Assembly: GCA_958299035.1 (NCBI GenBank)
Contig: CATQJL010000001.1
Coordinates: forward strand, 30,987,554-31,051,553
Source: Cylicocyclus nassatus
Lineage: Eukaryota > Nematoda > Chromadorea > Rhabditida > Strongylidae
DNA length: 64,000 nt
Direction: 5' to 3'
A program made the position numbers and the translations under genes. Numbering within the stretch: position 1 is the first letter of the stretch; the number at the start of each line of letters is the position of its first letter. Of this stretch, positions 9,867-22,049 are shown piece by piece. Under the pieces are notes generated by a model that did no database searches, was not told the origin of the DNA, and was given only the letters and a program-made list of their open reading frames with translations.

Positions 9867-11260
9867 CAGGTGCAAAAGTTCGTTCGCCAGTTTTTCAAAA
9901 AATCATAACTTCCTTTCAACTTGATGATTTCTTCCAATTTATAAATCTTTGGAAGAGGAAACCTTTGTCTTCATAGCAGTACCTTTGCCATGAATTGGCA
10001 TGAGAAAGTTTGAGGGCTAGAAGCAATTGAAGAAAATTACTCAAGATTGACATTTTTCAAGTAAAGGTCACAAAAAATTTTGAAAGTGCTTCTGTTCGAT
10101 AGAGAAAGTTTTGACCTTTTCCATAAATCGAAACGGAGATCGAGAGTTAAAAGCAAATAAAGAGAATTACTTCAGTTCTGCAATTTTTGAACCTGCTCAA
10201 AGGAGCCTAAAAATGTCACAACAAGAACCAAAAAATCATAAACATAGGTGTTACAACCTTTTCTTTAGCTGAGCAAGTTTCGAGCTAATCGAGAGCAATT
10301 TTATTTTCATGATTTTTTGAATTTTCGGGTCTGTGTTTTTCACAAAAATCAAAATTGTTCTCGATTTCCTCGAAACTTGCTCACAAGGGAATGGTCAGAA
10401 GTCGAAGTGGCCAGATTAAAGAGGCTGTATATCATTTGATGCAGTATAAAACGCTAACTTCGAATCTGTCTTCCTTATCTGCTTCCTGCTTCTGTGGACG
10501 AAGCTACAAGCGGTTTTATTGTGAAAAAATCATACATAAAAACAGCGAAATTGAGCACATTTTGCATTTTCAGCTCGGCTTCTGGCTTCAAAAATTTGAA
10601 GTAAGCTAGCTGCATGTTCTGGCTTAGCATTAAAGCGAACGAAACTCTGTACGGCTAAATTTTCAATTTCACGCATAATTTCTAAGCAAAATAATGGTCT
10701 TTAATGGCTTATAACTTCGTCCAGAAAAGCGATAAGCAGATAAAGAAGACAGATTTAGAATAAGCGCTTCAGCTGCATCTAATGCTTCGTAGCTTGTCTG
10801 GAATGGCCACTTCGATTTCTGACCATTCCCTTGTCAGCTAAAAAGAGAAGGTTACAAAACCTATGTTTGTGATTTTTTGATTTTTGCTGTGACATTTTTA
10901 GGCTCCTTTGAGCATGTTCAAAAATTGCAAAACTAAAGTAATTCCCTTTATTTGCTTCTAACTCTCGATCTTTTCCGTTTCGATTTATGGAAAGGTACTA
11001 TAGTAATGAGCAAAACTTTCTCTATCGAACAGAAGCATTTTCAAAATTTTTCGTGACCCTGCTTGAAAAATGCCAATCTTGAGCAATTTTCTTCAATTGC
11101 TTCTAACCCTCAAATTTTCCATGCCAATTCATGAGAAAGGTACAGCTATAAAGAGAAAAAATTCCTCTTTCAGATGTATATAAAATGGAAGAAATCCATC
11201 AAGTGCAAAGGAGGTTATGATTTTTTGAAAAACTGGCGGACGAATTTTGCACCCACCTAA
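9867..11260. mobile_element. Mariner-type foldback element interrupted by a CAAGGG-end element
   Basis: The left half starts GTGCAAAAGTTCGTTCGCC. It pairs with the right end, GGCGGACGAATTTTGCACCCACCTAA. The fold centre is near 10325. The right arm is split at 10381-10836 by a 450-bp insertion. Without it the element is about 0.94 kb. Confidence 0.7.
10384..10833. mobile_element. 450-bp MITE with CAAGGG ends and 3-bp TSD (TCA)
   Basis: Its ends are CAAGGGAATGGTCAGAAGTC and the inverse. It is flanked by TCA on both sides (10381-10383 and 10834-10836). The interrupted host arm can be checked against the uninterrupted arm (GAGCAAGTTTCGAG at 10270). A third copy begins at 63662. The 3-bp TNA duplication would suit PIF/Harbinger- or Zator-like elements, but the superfamily is not certain. 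The open frame at 10355-10609 is not protein-like. Confidence 0.7.
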
Positions 11261-11264
11261 TATA

Positions 11265-11940
11265 CAGGGTGTCCCAAAAAATGTATCAAACGTTTGATCG
11301 TTAATATCTCTCTTTTAAAAAAGTCTTTTCCCTTGCTTCAGGTACCTTTTGTAGAGCTGGCTTCAACTTAGATTTGCATTATAGAACGAATCACTCATCC
11401 CTCTTCATTACTGTAGGATTACGGTAGAAACTTCAAAGAGGGTTTTAAGCAATGAAAGGCCATATTTTTCCCCAGAAAGGAAACAAAACAGCCTGAAAAC
11501 TTTTACATTAGGCTAATTAGAGTTGATGATTATAACTGTGAAGTACCAATCTATTATGATGCTTCATTGAAGAGTTATGCCAGGTAAGAGGTAGCGGCCA
11601 TTTTTCAATGTTCCTTAAAAGTGCGATTACACCCTTTAGAAAGCTTCGTAATTTTGTGAATAGTTGAGTATTGAACTCAGCGTCCATGAAAACCCCAATA
11701 CACATGTTTTCACATTTTTTTGAAAAATTTTGAAACGGCAGCTTTTTCCACATTGACACCATATGTTCCAAGTTTCTACCGTAATCCTACAGCAATGAAG
11801 AGAGGTGGGTGATTCGCTCTATAATGCGAATCTAAGCTGAAGCCAGCTCTACAAAATGGTACCTGAAGCAAGGCAAAAGACTTTTTGGGAAGAGAGATAT
11901 TAACGATCAAACGTTCGATACATTTTTTTGGGACACCTTG
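11265..11940. mobile_element. Tc1/mariner-type foldback element J (copy 1)
   Basis: Its ends are CAGGGTGTCCCAAAAAATG and the inverse, ending ACACCTTG, and it is flanked by TA. Subterminal blocks GATCGTTAATATCTCTC, GGCTTCAACTTAGATTTGCA and TGTAGGATTACGGTA are present in both arms. Copies 2 and 3 lie at 15615-16291 and 16296-16975. Copy 2 is inverted relative to this one. Confidence 0.75.
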
Positions 11941-11951
11941 TACTATATATA

Positions 11952-14900
11952 CAGGGTGTCCCGAAAGTAAGTACACACTTTTCAAACGTTAATATCTCTC
12001 TCCCCATTGCGTCTTTTTCCGCCATTCAGATACCATTCTGTAGAGGAGGCTTCAACTTAGATTTGCAGCATCGAGAGAATCACCGATCGCTCTTCTTTAC
12101 TTTTGCTTTTCACTCATTACTTCATTATTTCGAATATGAAATTCTCACTTTACTGTGATGCTTCTTTCCGAAGTTATCCCAGGTAAACCCTAATAACCGA
12201 ATTCCCAGTGTTTATCATAAATGTGATTACACCGTTAAAAAAGCTGAAAACTCTCGTAAAAAGCTGTGTGGAGGAACCAGCGTGCGCGAAAATAGCGCAC
12301 GATTTTTCAGATTTTTTGAAAAAAATTTTTGTCAAATGGCATATTTCACAATTGTTCCACACGCTGGAAGTTCTTACCGTAATCTTACAATAACGAAGAT
12401 CGGTGACTCTTTCGATACTGCAAATCTAAGTTGAAGCCTCCTTTACCATCTGACAAAAATTTTTCAAAAAAGAAAAATAGTGTACGAGGGTTTTTAAGCA
12501 CGCTGATAAGCATATTAAAAGAATCCTGAAAGTATAAAAGCATTATTTTCGTAATTAGCATGTCAAACAACCTCTGCGGGCCAAGTTTCGGCGAATTGTG
12601 AGGATTCCAAATATTGGGACACTCGAGTGAGATGGTCGTTTTCGAATGCTAACTTTGTTTCAAAAATGAGTAAACTACTTCTGTTTGCACTCATCACAAA
12701 GTACTAGTATTTCTCTGCTCACATTAGCAATCCGACATCAACAAACCTCCAAACTCCGAAATTAAGAGCAAGCCAAAGTTTTGTTTGTCCTATTTTTCGC
12801 TTTCAGTTTCTCAGACTAAAGAAAATCAATCAGGTCAAAAACCTTTGTGGAAATTACCAGAATTAGAATTCAAATATACTTGTTCTTGCCGCCTTGCCTC
12901 GCGATTCACGTTGTAGCACGGACTTAGCATATTACCGTAATCCAAAATTTTTGAGGTGTCTTCCATTTGCTTGACTAAAGAAAACGACTACATCTTCCCC
13001 TAGAAGAAACGATTTTGAATGAAATTCCTGCTATGTGGAGAAGAAGGTTTAGCAGCACCAACCGTATAAAAAAGACAGAGATTTGAATGTTTTGAAGGTA
13101 AGTTAGTGGGGTGTGGCACAACCCCTAAAATGCTGTGTGGCGACCACAGTATTCTAGGGGTTGCGCCCATCCCATTAACTTGCCTTCGAAAAGAATAATT
13201 TTAGCAGACAAATTACAAATAGTTTGACAGAGTGAGTCTTGTAGTTTTCATAAGAGTAACTTGGGCTTGATTCATCTTTTTTGCTCTGAGTAAAAGCTGG
13301 TGAAAGCGGAGCCACTAAAAGCAAAAAATGGGACAAGCGAGATTTTGGCCTGCTTCTGATTCCATAGCTTGACGGTTATTTGAAGCAGGATCCATGGTAT
13401 GGATGAACATAGAGTAGTGCTTTGTATTGAGTACAAACAGAGCTAGCTATAGTCGCCCTCACCCCACTAGTCGGTCGGTGGACGAAATCATATTTGAATC
13501 GGAGCAGGCCTGTCACGGCAGAGCGCGTCAGGAGACAACGCTCAGCAATACAAAAACTCAATATAGGTCAAAAACGTTGTTACAATACAAAAACTGCTAA
13601 GCAATGGTGAAGAAATACGCAAAGTGAATGCGTGAATTTGAACGGAGAGCGAAGGTGCCGTGCTCTGCCGCGACCTGCCTGATCCAGTTCAAATTGAAAT
13701 TCGTCCACCGACCGACTAGTGGGGTAAGGACAACTATAATTTACTTTTGAATAGTCAATCCTATTTGAAATGACCACTTCACTTAGCTGGTCCGTTATTG
13801 AGAACCCTCAAAATTTGCTAAAACTTGACCCATGAGGGTTTTTTGACATGTCAATTACGAATATGTGCCCAGTTATGCATGGTAGCGCCCTTATGTCATG
13901 CCCACGGAAGTAAAACGATAATGCTGGTGTGTGAGGGGGGGGGGGGGGAGGATATTGAGACAGAAGGTAGAGGGAGGGATCGTATCCGGCGCTTGTGTGC
14001 CAACCTCACGCTCGACCCTGTTAATAACTAAGTTGCTTTCATGTCCTTCGCCGAGCTTGAGGCACCATTTTGTAGAGGAAGGTTCAACTTAGACTTACGG
14101 TATGAAGCAGAACTCCGCTCTGCTCTCCCTTCGTTGCTGTAGGATTACGGTAAGAACTTTTAGCATGCGGATCAACTGCGAAATATGCCATTTTTTAAAT
14201 TTTTTAAAAAATCTGAAAAATCGGGTACTAGGATTTTCGCGCAGATGATTCCAACGACTGTTTACAAGTGTTTTTAGCTTTTTTGACGGTGTAATCACAT
14301 TTTTGACAAATGCTGGAAATTCAGTTATTAAGGTTTACCTAAAATAACCTTAAAAAGAAGCGTCACAGTAAAGTGAAAATTTCATATTCGAAATTAGCAG
14401 CTTCCATTACCATAGTATAAAAGTTTTTGGCTTGTTTGGTTTTGTTCCGGGGCAGAACATCGCCTCTAATGGCTTAAAAACCTTGTCGAAGTTCCTACCA
14501 TAATCTTACAGTAACAAAAGCGATTGATGATTCGCTCCCAGCTGTAAATCTAAGTTAAACCTCGCTCTATAGAATGCCTCAAGCTCGGCGAAAGACGTGA
14601 AAGCAAGGGAGTTATCAACGATCAACAGTGTTTACATTCTTTGGGACATTCTGTATACAGAGTGTCCCAAAAAGATGTGCACAATGTTTGATCGTTAATA
14701 ACTCTCTTGCTTTCGTGTCTTTTGCCGAGCTTGACGCCCATTCTATAGAGCGAGGTTCAACTTGGATCTACAGTATGGAGAGAATCGTCGGTCGTTCTTC
14801 ATTACTGTAGTATTACGGTAAGAACTTCGACAAGGATTTTAGACCATTGGAGGCCATGTTCTCCTCGGAAGAAAACCAAACAAGTCAAAAACTCTTGTAC

Positions 14901-15606
14901 TATTTTAATGGAAGTCGCTGATTTCGAGTATGAAATTTTCCGCTTTACTGTGATGCTTCTTTTCAAGGTTATCCCAAGAAAATCGTAACAGCTGAATTTC
15001 CAGCATTAATCAGAAAGGTGACTACACCGTCAAAATAGCTAAAAACACATAAAAAGTTGTGTAATGGAATCAGCGTGCTTGAAAACCCTAGTATCTATTT
15101 TTCTTTTTTGAAAAAATTTTGTCAGATGGTAAAGGAGGCTTCAACTTAGATTTGCAGTATCGAAAGAGTCACCGATCTTCGTTATTGTAAGATTACGGTA
15201 AGAACTTCCAGCATGTGGAACAATTGTGAAATATGCCACGAAAAAAAATTTTTTTTCAAAAGATCTGAAAAATTGTGCGCTATTTTCGCGCACGCTGGTT
15301 CCTCCACACAGCTTCTTTTTTGACGGTGTAATCACATTTATGATAAACACTGGGAATTCGGTTATTAGGGTTTACCTGGGATAACTTCGGAAAGAAGCAT
15401 CACAGTAAAGTGAGAATTTCATATTCGAAATAATGAAGTAATGAGTGAAAAGCGAAAGTAAAGAAGAGCAATCGGTAATTTGCTCGATGCTGCAAATCCA
15501 AGTTGAAGCCTCCTCTACAGAATGGTATCTGAATGGCGGAAAAAGACGCAATGGGGAGAGAGATATTAACGTTTGAAAAGTGTGTACTTACTTTCGGGAC
15601 ACCCTG
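11952..15606. mobile_element. Large Tc1/mariner-type foldback element K
   Basis: Its ends are CAGGGTGTCCCGAAAGTAAG and the inverse, flanked by TA. The terminal inverted repeats are about 0.5 kb (11952-12504 against about 15085-15606). The interior holds further palindromes: 13112-13175 (around ACAACCCCTAAAAT), about 13446-13735 (ends CCCCACTAGTCGGTCGG) and a nested CAGAGTGTCCCAAAAAGATG element end at 14659. A poly-G run lies at about 13935-13948. No transposase frame is recognised. Confidence 0.7.
12505..15606 (+). repeat. Left arm of a 3.1-kb inverted repeat
   Basis: The arm matches 16982-20083 in reverse complement almost base for base. Mirrored coordinates add up to about 32588 on the outside and 32584 after a G14/C10 homopolymer difference near 13940/18645. 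Only scattered substitutions were seen by eye. The arms are separated by 1,375 bp made of two J elements. Confidence 0.88.
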
Positions 15607-15614
15607 TATATATA

Positions 15615-16291
15615 CAAGGTTTCCCAAAAAATGTATCGAACGTTTGATCGTTAATATCTATCTTCCCAAGAAGTCTTTTGCTTTGCTTCGGGTACCGTTT
15701 TGTAAAGCTGGCTTCAACTTAGATTTGCATTATAGAGCGAATCACCCACCTCTCTTCATTGCTGTAGGATTACGGTAGAAACTTGGAACATATGGTGTCA
15801 ATGTGGAAAAAGCTGCCGTTTCAAAATTTTTCAAAAAAATGTGAAAACATGTGTATTGGGGTTTTTATGGACGCTGAGTTCAATACTCAACTATTCACAA
15901 GATTACGAAGCTTTCTAAAGGGTGTAATCGCACTTTTAAGGAACATTGAGAAATGGCCGCTACCTCTTACCTGGCATAACTCTTCAATGAAGCATCATAA
16001 TAAATTGGTACTTCACAGTTATAATCATCAACTCTAGTTAGCCTAGTGTAAAAGTTTTCAGGCTGTTTTGTTCCCTTTCTGAGGCAAAATATGGCCTATC
16101 ATTGCTTAAAAACCCTCTTTGAAGTTTCTACCGTAATCCTACAGTAATGAAGAGGGATGAGTGATTCGTTCTATAATGCAAATCTAAGTTGAAGCCAGCT
16201 CTACAAAAGGTACCTGAAGCAAGGGAAAAGACTTTTTCAAAAGAGAGATATTAACGATCAAACGTTCGATACATTTTTTTGGGACACCTTG
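15615..16291. mobile_element. Tc1/mariner-type foldback element J (copy 2)
   Basis: It is flanked by TA and nearly identical to 11265-11940 but inverted. The frame at 15783-16037 mirrors one at 11517-11771 with two residue changes in 84, which shows DNA identity rather than a selected protein. It forms half of the spacer between the 3.1-kb arms. Confidence 0.75.
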
Positions 16292-16295
16292 TATA

Positions 16296-16975
16296 CAGGG
16301 TGTCCCAAAAAAATGTATCGAACGTTTGATCGTTAATATCTCTCTTCCCATGAAGTCTTTTGCCTTGCTTCAGGTACCATTTTGTAGAGCTGGCTTCAAC
16401 TTAGATTTGCATTATAGAACGAATCACCCATCTCTCTTCATTGCTGTAGGATTACGGTAGAAACTTGAAACATATGCTGTCAAAGTGGAAAAAGCTGCCG
16501 TTTCAAGATTTTCAAAAAAATGTGAAGACTTGTGTAACTTGGGTTTTTAGGGACACTGACTTTAATACTCAATTATTCACGAAATTACGAAGCCATCTAA
16601 ACGGTATAAGCGCACTTTCTAGGAACATTGAAAAAGTGGCCGCCACCTCTTACCTGGCATAACTCTTCAATGAAGCATCATAATAAGTTGTGAACTTTAC
16701 AGTCATAATCAGCAACTCTAATTAGCCTAGTGTAAAAGTTTTGAGGCTGTCTTGTTTCCTTTCTGAGGCAAAATATCGCCTTTCATTGATTAAAACCCTC
16801 TTTGAAGTTTCTACCGTAATCCTACAGTGATGAAGAGAGGTGAGTGATTCCTTCTGTAATGCAAATCTAAGTTGAAGCCAGCTCTACACATTGGTACCTG
16901 AAGCAAGGGAAAAGACTTCTTTAAAAGAGAGATATTAACGATCAAACGTTCGATACATTTTTTTGGGACACCCTG
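16296..16975. mobile_element. Tc1/mariner-type foldback element J (copy 3)
   Basis: It lies directly next to copy 2, separated only by TATA (GTATAC junction), and has the same orientation in its interior. It is more diverged than copies 1 and 2 are from each other. Confidence 0.72.
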
Positions 16976-16981
16976 TATATA

Positions 16982-19900
16982 CTGGGTGTCCCGAAAGTAA
17001 GTACACACTATTCAAACGTTAATATCTCTCTCCCCATTGCGTCTTTTTCCGCCATTCAGATACCATTCTGTAGAGGAGGCTTCAACTTGGATTTGCAGCA
17101 TCGAGCAAATCACCGATTGCTCTTCTTTACTTTCGCTTTTCACTCATTACTTCATTATTTCGAATATGAAATTCTCACTTTACTGTGATGCTTCTTTCCG
17201 AAGTTATCCCAGGTAAACCCTAATAACCGAATTCCCAGTGTTTATCATAAATGTGATTACACCGTCAAAAAAGAAGCTGTGTGGAGGAACCAGCGTGCGC
17301 GAAAATAGCGCATAATTTTTCAGATCTTTTGAAAAAAAATTTTTTTTCGTGGCATATTTCACAATTGTTCCACATGCTGGAAGTTCTTACCGTAATCTTA
17401 CAATAACGAAGATCGGTGACTCTTTCGATACTGCAAATCTAAGTTGAAGCCTCCTTTACCATCTGACAAAATTTTTTCAAAAAAGAAAAATAGATACTAG
17501 GGTTTTCAAGCACGCTGATTCCATTACACAACTTTTTATGTGTTTTTAGCTATTTTGACGGTGTAGTCACCTTTCTGATTAATGCTGGAAATTCAGCTGT
17601 TACGATTTTCTTGGGATAACCTTGAAAAGAAGCATCACAGTAAAGCGGAAAATTTCATACTCGAAATCAGCGACTTCCATTAAAATAGTACAAGAGTTTT
17701 TGACTTGTTTGGTTTTCTTCCGAGGAGAACATGGCCTCCAATGGTCTAAAATCCTTGTCGAAGTTCTTACCGTAATACTACAGTAATGAAGAACGACCGA
17801 CGATTCTCTCCATACTGTAGATCCAAGTTGAACCTCGCTCTATAGAATGGGCGTCAAGCTCGGCAAAAGACACGAAAGCAAGAGAGTTATTAACGATCAA
17901 ACATTGTGCACATCTTTTTGGGACACTCTGTATACAGAATGTCCCAAAGAATGTAAACACTGTTGATCGTTGATAACTCCCTTGCTTTCACGTCTTTCGC
18001 CGAGCTTGAGGCATTCTATAGAGCGAGGTTTAACTTAGATTTACAGCTGGGAGCGAATCATCAATCGCTTTTGTTACTGTAAGATTATGGTAGGAACTTC
18101 GACAAGGTTTTTAAGCCATTAGAGGCGATGTTCTGCCCCGGAACAAAACCAAACAAGCCAAAAACTTTTATACTATGGTAATGGAAGCTGCTAATTTCGA
18201 ATATGAAATTTTCACTTTACTGTGACGCTTCTTTTTAAGGTTATTTTAGGTAAACCTTAATAACTGAATTTCCAGCATTTGTCAAAAATGTGATTACACC
18301 GTCAAAAAAGCTAAAAACACTTGTAAACAGTTGTTGGAATCATCTGCGCGAAAATCCTAGTACCCGATTTTTCAGATTTTTTAAAAAATTTAAAAAATGG
18401 CATATTTCGCAGTTGATCCGCATGCTAAAAGTTCTTACCGTAATCCTACAGCAACGAAGGGAGAGCAGAGCGGAGTTCTGCTTCATACCGTAAGTCTAAG
18501 TTGAACCTTCCTCTACAAAATGGTGCCTCAAGCTCGGCGAAGGACATGAAAGCAACTTAGTTATTAACAGGGTCGAGCGTGAGGTTGGCACACAAGCGCC
18601 GGATACGATCCCTCCCTCTACCTTCTGTCTCAATATCCTCCCCCCCCCCTCACACACCAGCATTATCGTTTTACTTCCGTGGGCATGACATAAGGGCGCT
18701 ACCATGCATAACTGGGCACATATTCGTAATTGACATGTCAAAAAACCCTCATGGGTCAAGTTTTAGCAAATTTTGAGGGTTCTCAATAACGGACCAGCTA
18801 AGTGAAGTGGTCATTTCAAATAGGATTGACTATTCAAAAGTAAATTATAGTTGTCCTTACCCCACTAGTCGGTCGGTGGACGAATTTCAATTTGAACTGG
18901 ATCAGGCAGGTCGCGGCAGAGCACGGCACCTTCGCTCTCCGTTCAAATTCACGCATTCACTTTGCGTATTTCTTCACCATTGCTTAGCAGTTTTTGTATT
19001 GTAACAACGTTTTTGACCTATATTGAGTTTTTGTATTGCTGAGCGTTGTCTCCTGACGCGCTCTGCCGTGACAGGCCTGCTCCGATTCAAATATGATTTC
19101 GTCCACCGACCGACTAGTGGGGTGAGGGCGACTATAGCTAGCTCTGTTTGTACTCAATACAAAGCACTACTCTATGTTCATCCATACCATGGATCCTGCT
19201 TCAAATAACCGTCAAGCTATGGAATCAGAAGCAGGCCAAAATCTCGCTTGTCCCATTTTTTGCTTTTAGTGGCTCCGCTTTCACCAGCTTTTACTCAGAG
19301 CAAAAAAGATGAATCAAGCCCAAGTTACTCTTATGAAAACTACAAGACTCACTCTGTCAAACTATTTGTAATTTGTCTGCTAAAATTATTCTTTTCGAAG
19401 GCAAGTTAATGGGATGGGCGCAACCCCTAGAATACTGTGGTCGCCACACAGCATTTTAGGGGTTGTGCCACACCCCACTAACTTACCTTCAAAACATTCA
19501 AATCTCTGTCTTTTTTATACGGTTGGTGCTGCTAAACCTTCTTCTCCACATAGCAGGAATTTCATTCAAAATCGTTTCTTCTAGGGGAAGATGTAGTCGT
19601 TTTCTTTAGTCAAGCAAATGGAAGATACCTCAAAAATTTTGGATTACGGTAATATGCTAAGTCCGTGCTACAACGTGAATCGCGAGGCAAGGCGGCAAGA
19701 ACAAGTATATTTGAATTCTAATTCTGGTAAATTCCACAAAGGTTTTTGACCTGATTGATTTTCTTTAGTCTGAGAAACTGAAAGCGAAAAATAGGACAAA
19801 CAAAACTTTGGCTTGCTCTTAATTTCGGAGTTTGGAGGTTTGTTGATGTCGGATTGCTAATGTGAGCAGAGAAATAGTAGTACTTTGTATGAGTGCAAAC

Positions 19901-20083
19901 AGAAGTAGTTTACTCATCTTTGAAACAAAGTTAGCATTCGAAAACGACCATCTCACTCGAGTGTCCCAATATTTGGAATCCTCACAATTCGCCGAAACTT
20001 GGCCCGCAGAGGTTGTTTGACATGCTAATTACGAAAATAATGCTTTTATACTTTCAGGATTCTTTCAATATGCTTACTGTGCG
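16982..20083 (-). repeat. Right arm of the 3.1-kb inverted repeat
   Basis: This is the reverse complement of 12505-15606. The match ends at 20083, exactly where the left copy passes into its own terminal repeat (12505), so the arm contains element K without its distal terminal repeat. Confidence 0.88.
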
Positions 20084-20296
20084 TGCACGACGGTAGGCCA
20101 AAACATGAGTGCTGGTATCTTGCTGGGCCTATCAGACGTTATTGACTGACATAATTCGCTAACATCACTATCACCTCGCTAACGACCCCCTCCCTTCTTC
20201 CTAACCCCTTTACGACCCCCAGGTGTGGTGTGCCACCCCCACAGTTGACCCTGGCTATTAACGATTGAACAGTGTTCACATTTTTTTAACAGCCTG
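16982..20296. mobile_element. Element K, second copy with a replaced distal end
   Basis: The proximal end (CTGGGTGTCCCGAAAGTAAG) is as in copy 1. After 20083 the expected 0.5-kb terminal repeat is absent. Instead there are 213 bases ending GATTGAACAGTGTTCACA...AACAGCCTG, which resembles the end of the related family seen at 14640-14700. TA follows. Confidence 0.55.
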
Positions 20297-20832
20297 TATA
20301 TTAGGTTGATCAATAATTAACGCATGTTTTTGTCACCTCTTTTTCCAAGCGCTGGTTTTTCAAGGAAACTGATTCTTTCCGAAAACTTTTAAGGCTATCT
20401 AAAAGAGCGTTTTTCTAGTTTCTTGTATGTCCCTTCTTTTTCGTTCCGCTTTGTGTGATACCAATTTCCACGCTTTGAAATATGAGGGACTAAAACTTGA
20501 AATTCTTTCCTTTTATTCTTTTTATATTTGATTCCATGAGAACAAAAGATGCTGTTTTAAAAAAGTATGATTAACAACTGCATAACTTTCTGCTATAGAA
20601 TTATCTATAAAGCAGAATTTTGCAAAAGTTCTGACAAGGGAAGTGTCACAAATCGCAGTGGCCGTTTGAGATGGGATGGGTGGTGTGACACGTCACTTGG
20701 AAGGGCATTTCCAAAACAATTCTCGGTAGCTGCAGAACAACACTGGGTGGGGGGCTACGAGCGTTTTCTCCGTGCGAGACTCAGCGCGCCTTGCTCGAAT
20801 ACGACTGCCACCGTCAACCAGTCGGGCTGGTG

Positions 20833-20886
20833 TGGCGTAGTGGCAAGTGTGCTTACTAACGTGCCGATGTATGGAGGTTCGTCCTC
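20833..20886 (+). other. tRNA-like sequence (A box and degenerate B box)
   Basis: TGGCGTAGTGG (20833-20843) fits an RNA polymerase III A box. GGTTCGTCCTC (20876-20886) is a weakened B box. It is the mirror of the better preserved copy at 26085-26138. No full cloverleaf was found, so it is a tRNA-derived remnant and not a functional tRNA. Confidence 0.45.
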
Positions 20887-22049
20887 TGTTGGGCAGCCTT
20901 TTCGCAGTTTATATACAAACTCTTAAAATGTGTGTATTAGTGACCACAACATGTTTTATCCTCTAATGGTGCTTAAAAGCAAAAAACCATACCATGATAT
21001 CTTTCTTCAAGAGGAATGTCAAATACAGTGAAACTATACGAGAAAGCACAAGAAACGCGGAAATGAAAAATTTGAACGAAGTGGCACCAAATGCAGATTA
21101 CTAAGACATGATAGGAAACTGTGATGAAAACCGCATCGAGGTTGCCTGCATAAGATGCTCTATTGCAAAAAACTTTTCTGCTTCAAGCATTTTGTTCCAG
21201 AATATCATATATGTGATAGAAATCTTACTATAGGTTAAAGGCAGTGGATCGGCAAAGTCCAACAACTCGGGATTTTGACGCAGTAGGTTCCTTATCGCCC
21301 AAGTATGAAAACAGTGCAATCCCGGTTGCACAGCATGCTTTCCCTGCCGAGAAAATTGCTCTCAAACTTACACGCGCAGGCCAATCTTACATGCATCCGG
21401 ACGAAATGGCAGTTTCCTTCTCACCATTGGAGGCTGCCCGCCGCAGTGCTATAACCATTGGGTCCTACAACTCTTCAGCATCATCAGTCTTGCTCCACTC
21501 GTCCAATTCCAAAAGGAAGGGCATTAAAAACGCCTTTTTTTGCCGTTTTCAAGCTTTCAAAAGTGGATTTTCGGGATCAGCGTATTGAATAATCCCAGGT
21601 AAGCGCAAATTTAACTAGGTTAAGATTTGCGGAAATACTCCTTTAAGCACGCATTTTTCTCGCTTTTTCCACTGTTTTCTGTCGTACGCTAAATCTGAAA
21701 ATAAAGTTTTATCTGATTAAATGCTTCACCACGCGTACAGGAGGTCTTTGCAATAAAAACGTTTTCCTACTTTTAAGCACCAGTAAGGCCCCGAACAGAT
21801 TTCACGCGATTTGATCGTCGCGACCATAGTTGCGATAGGGGGGGGGATGGATCTTACCCACTTCACTTTGAGACCAAACTCCCGATGACCCCCTTCACCT
21901 GGGCCGAGGGTATTGTACTCTGAGAATATGATAAAAATCGTCATTAAAAGGTTTGCAGGCTAACTACCTCAAGCAACAAGTACACTCATAAATTTATAAA
22001 AGAAACGGTTATTATGTTTATTTATATTATTTATTTATCCTCGGTTCAT

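Noticed and set aside
11517..16037. Matching 84-residue frames at 11517-11771 and 15783-16037, apparently a conserved protein
   Set aside because: They lie in near-identical inverted copies of one non-coding foldback element. No start context, domain or excess of silent changes supports selection on protein.
20567..20926. A 119-codon frame as a gene
   Set aside because: It spans the edge of the CAAGGG-end element and its tRNA-like boxes, and its mirror at 26112-26351 is the opposite arm of that element.
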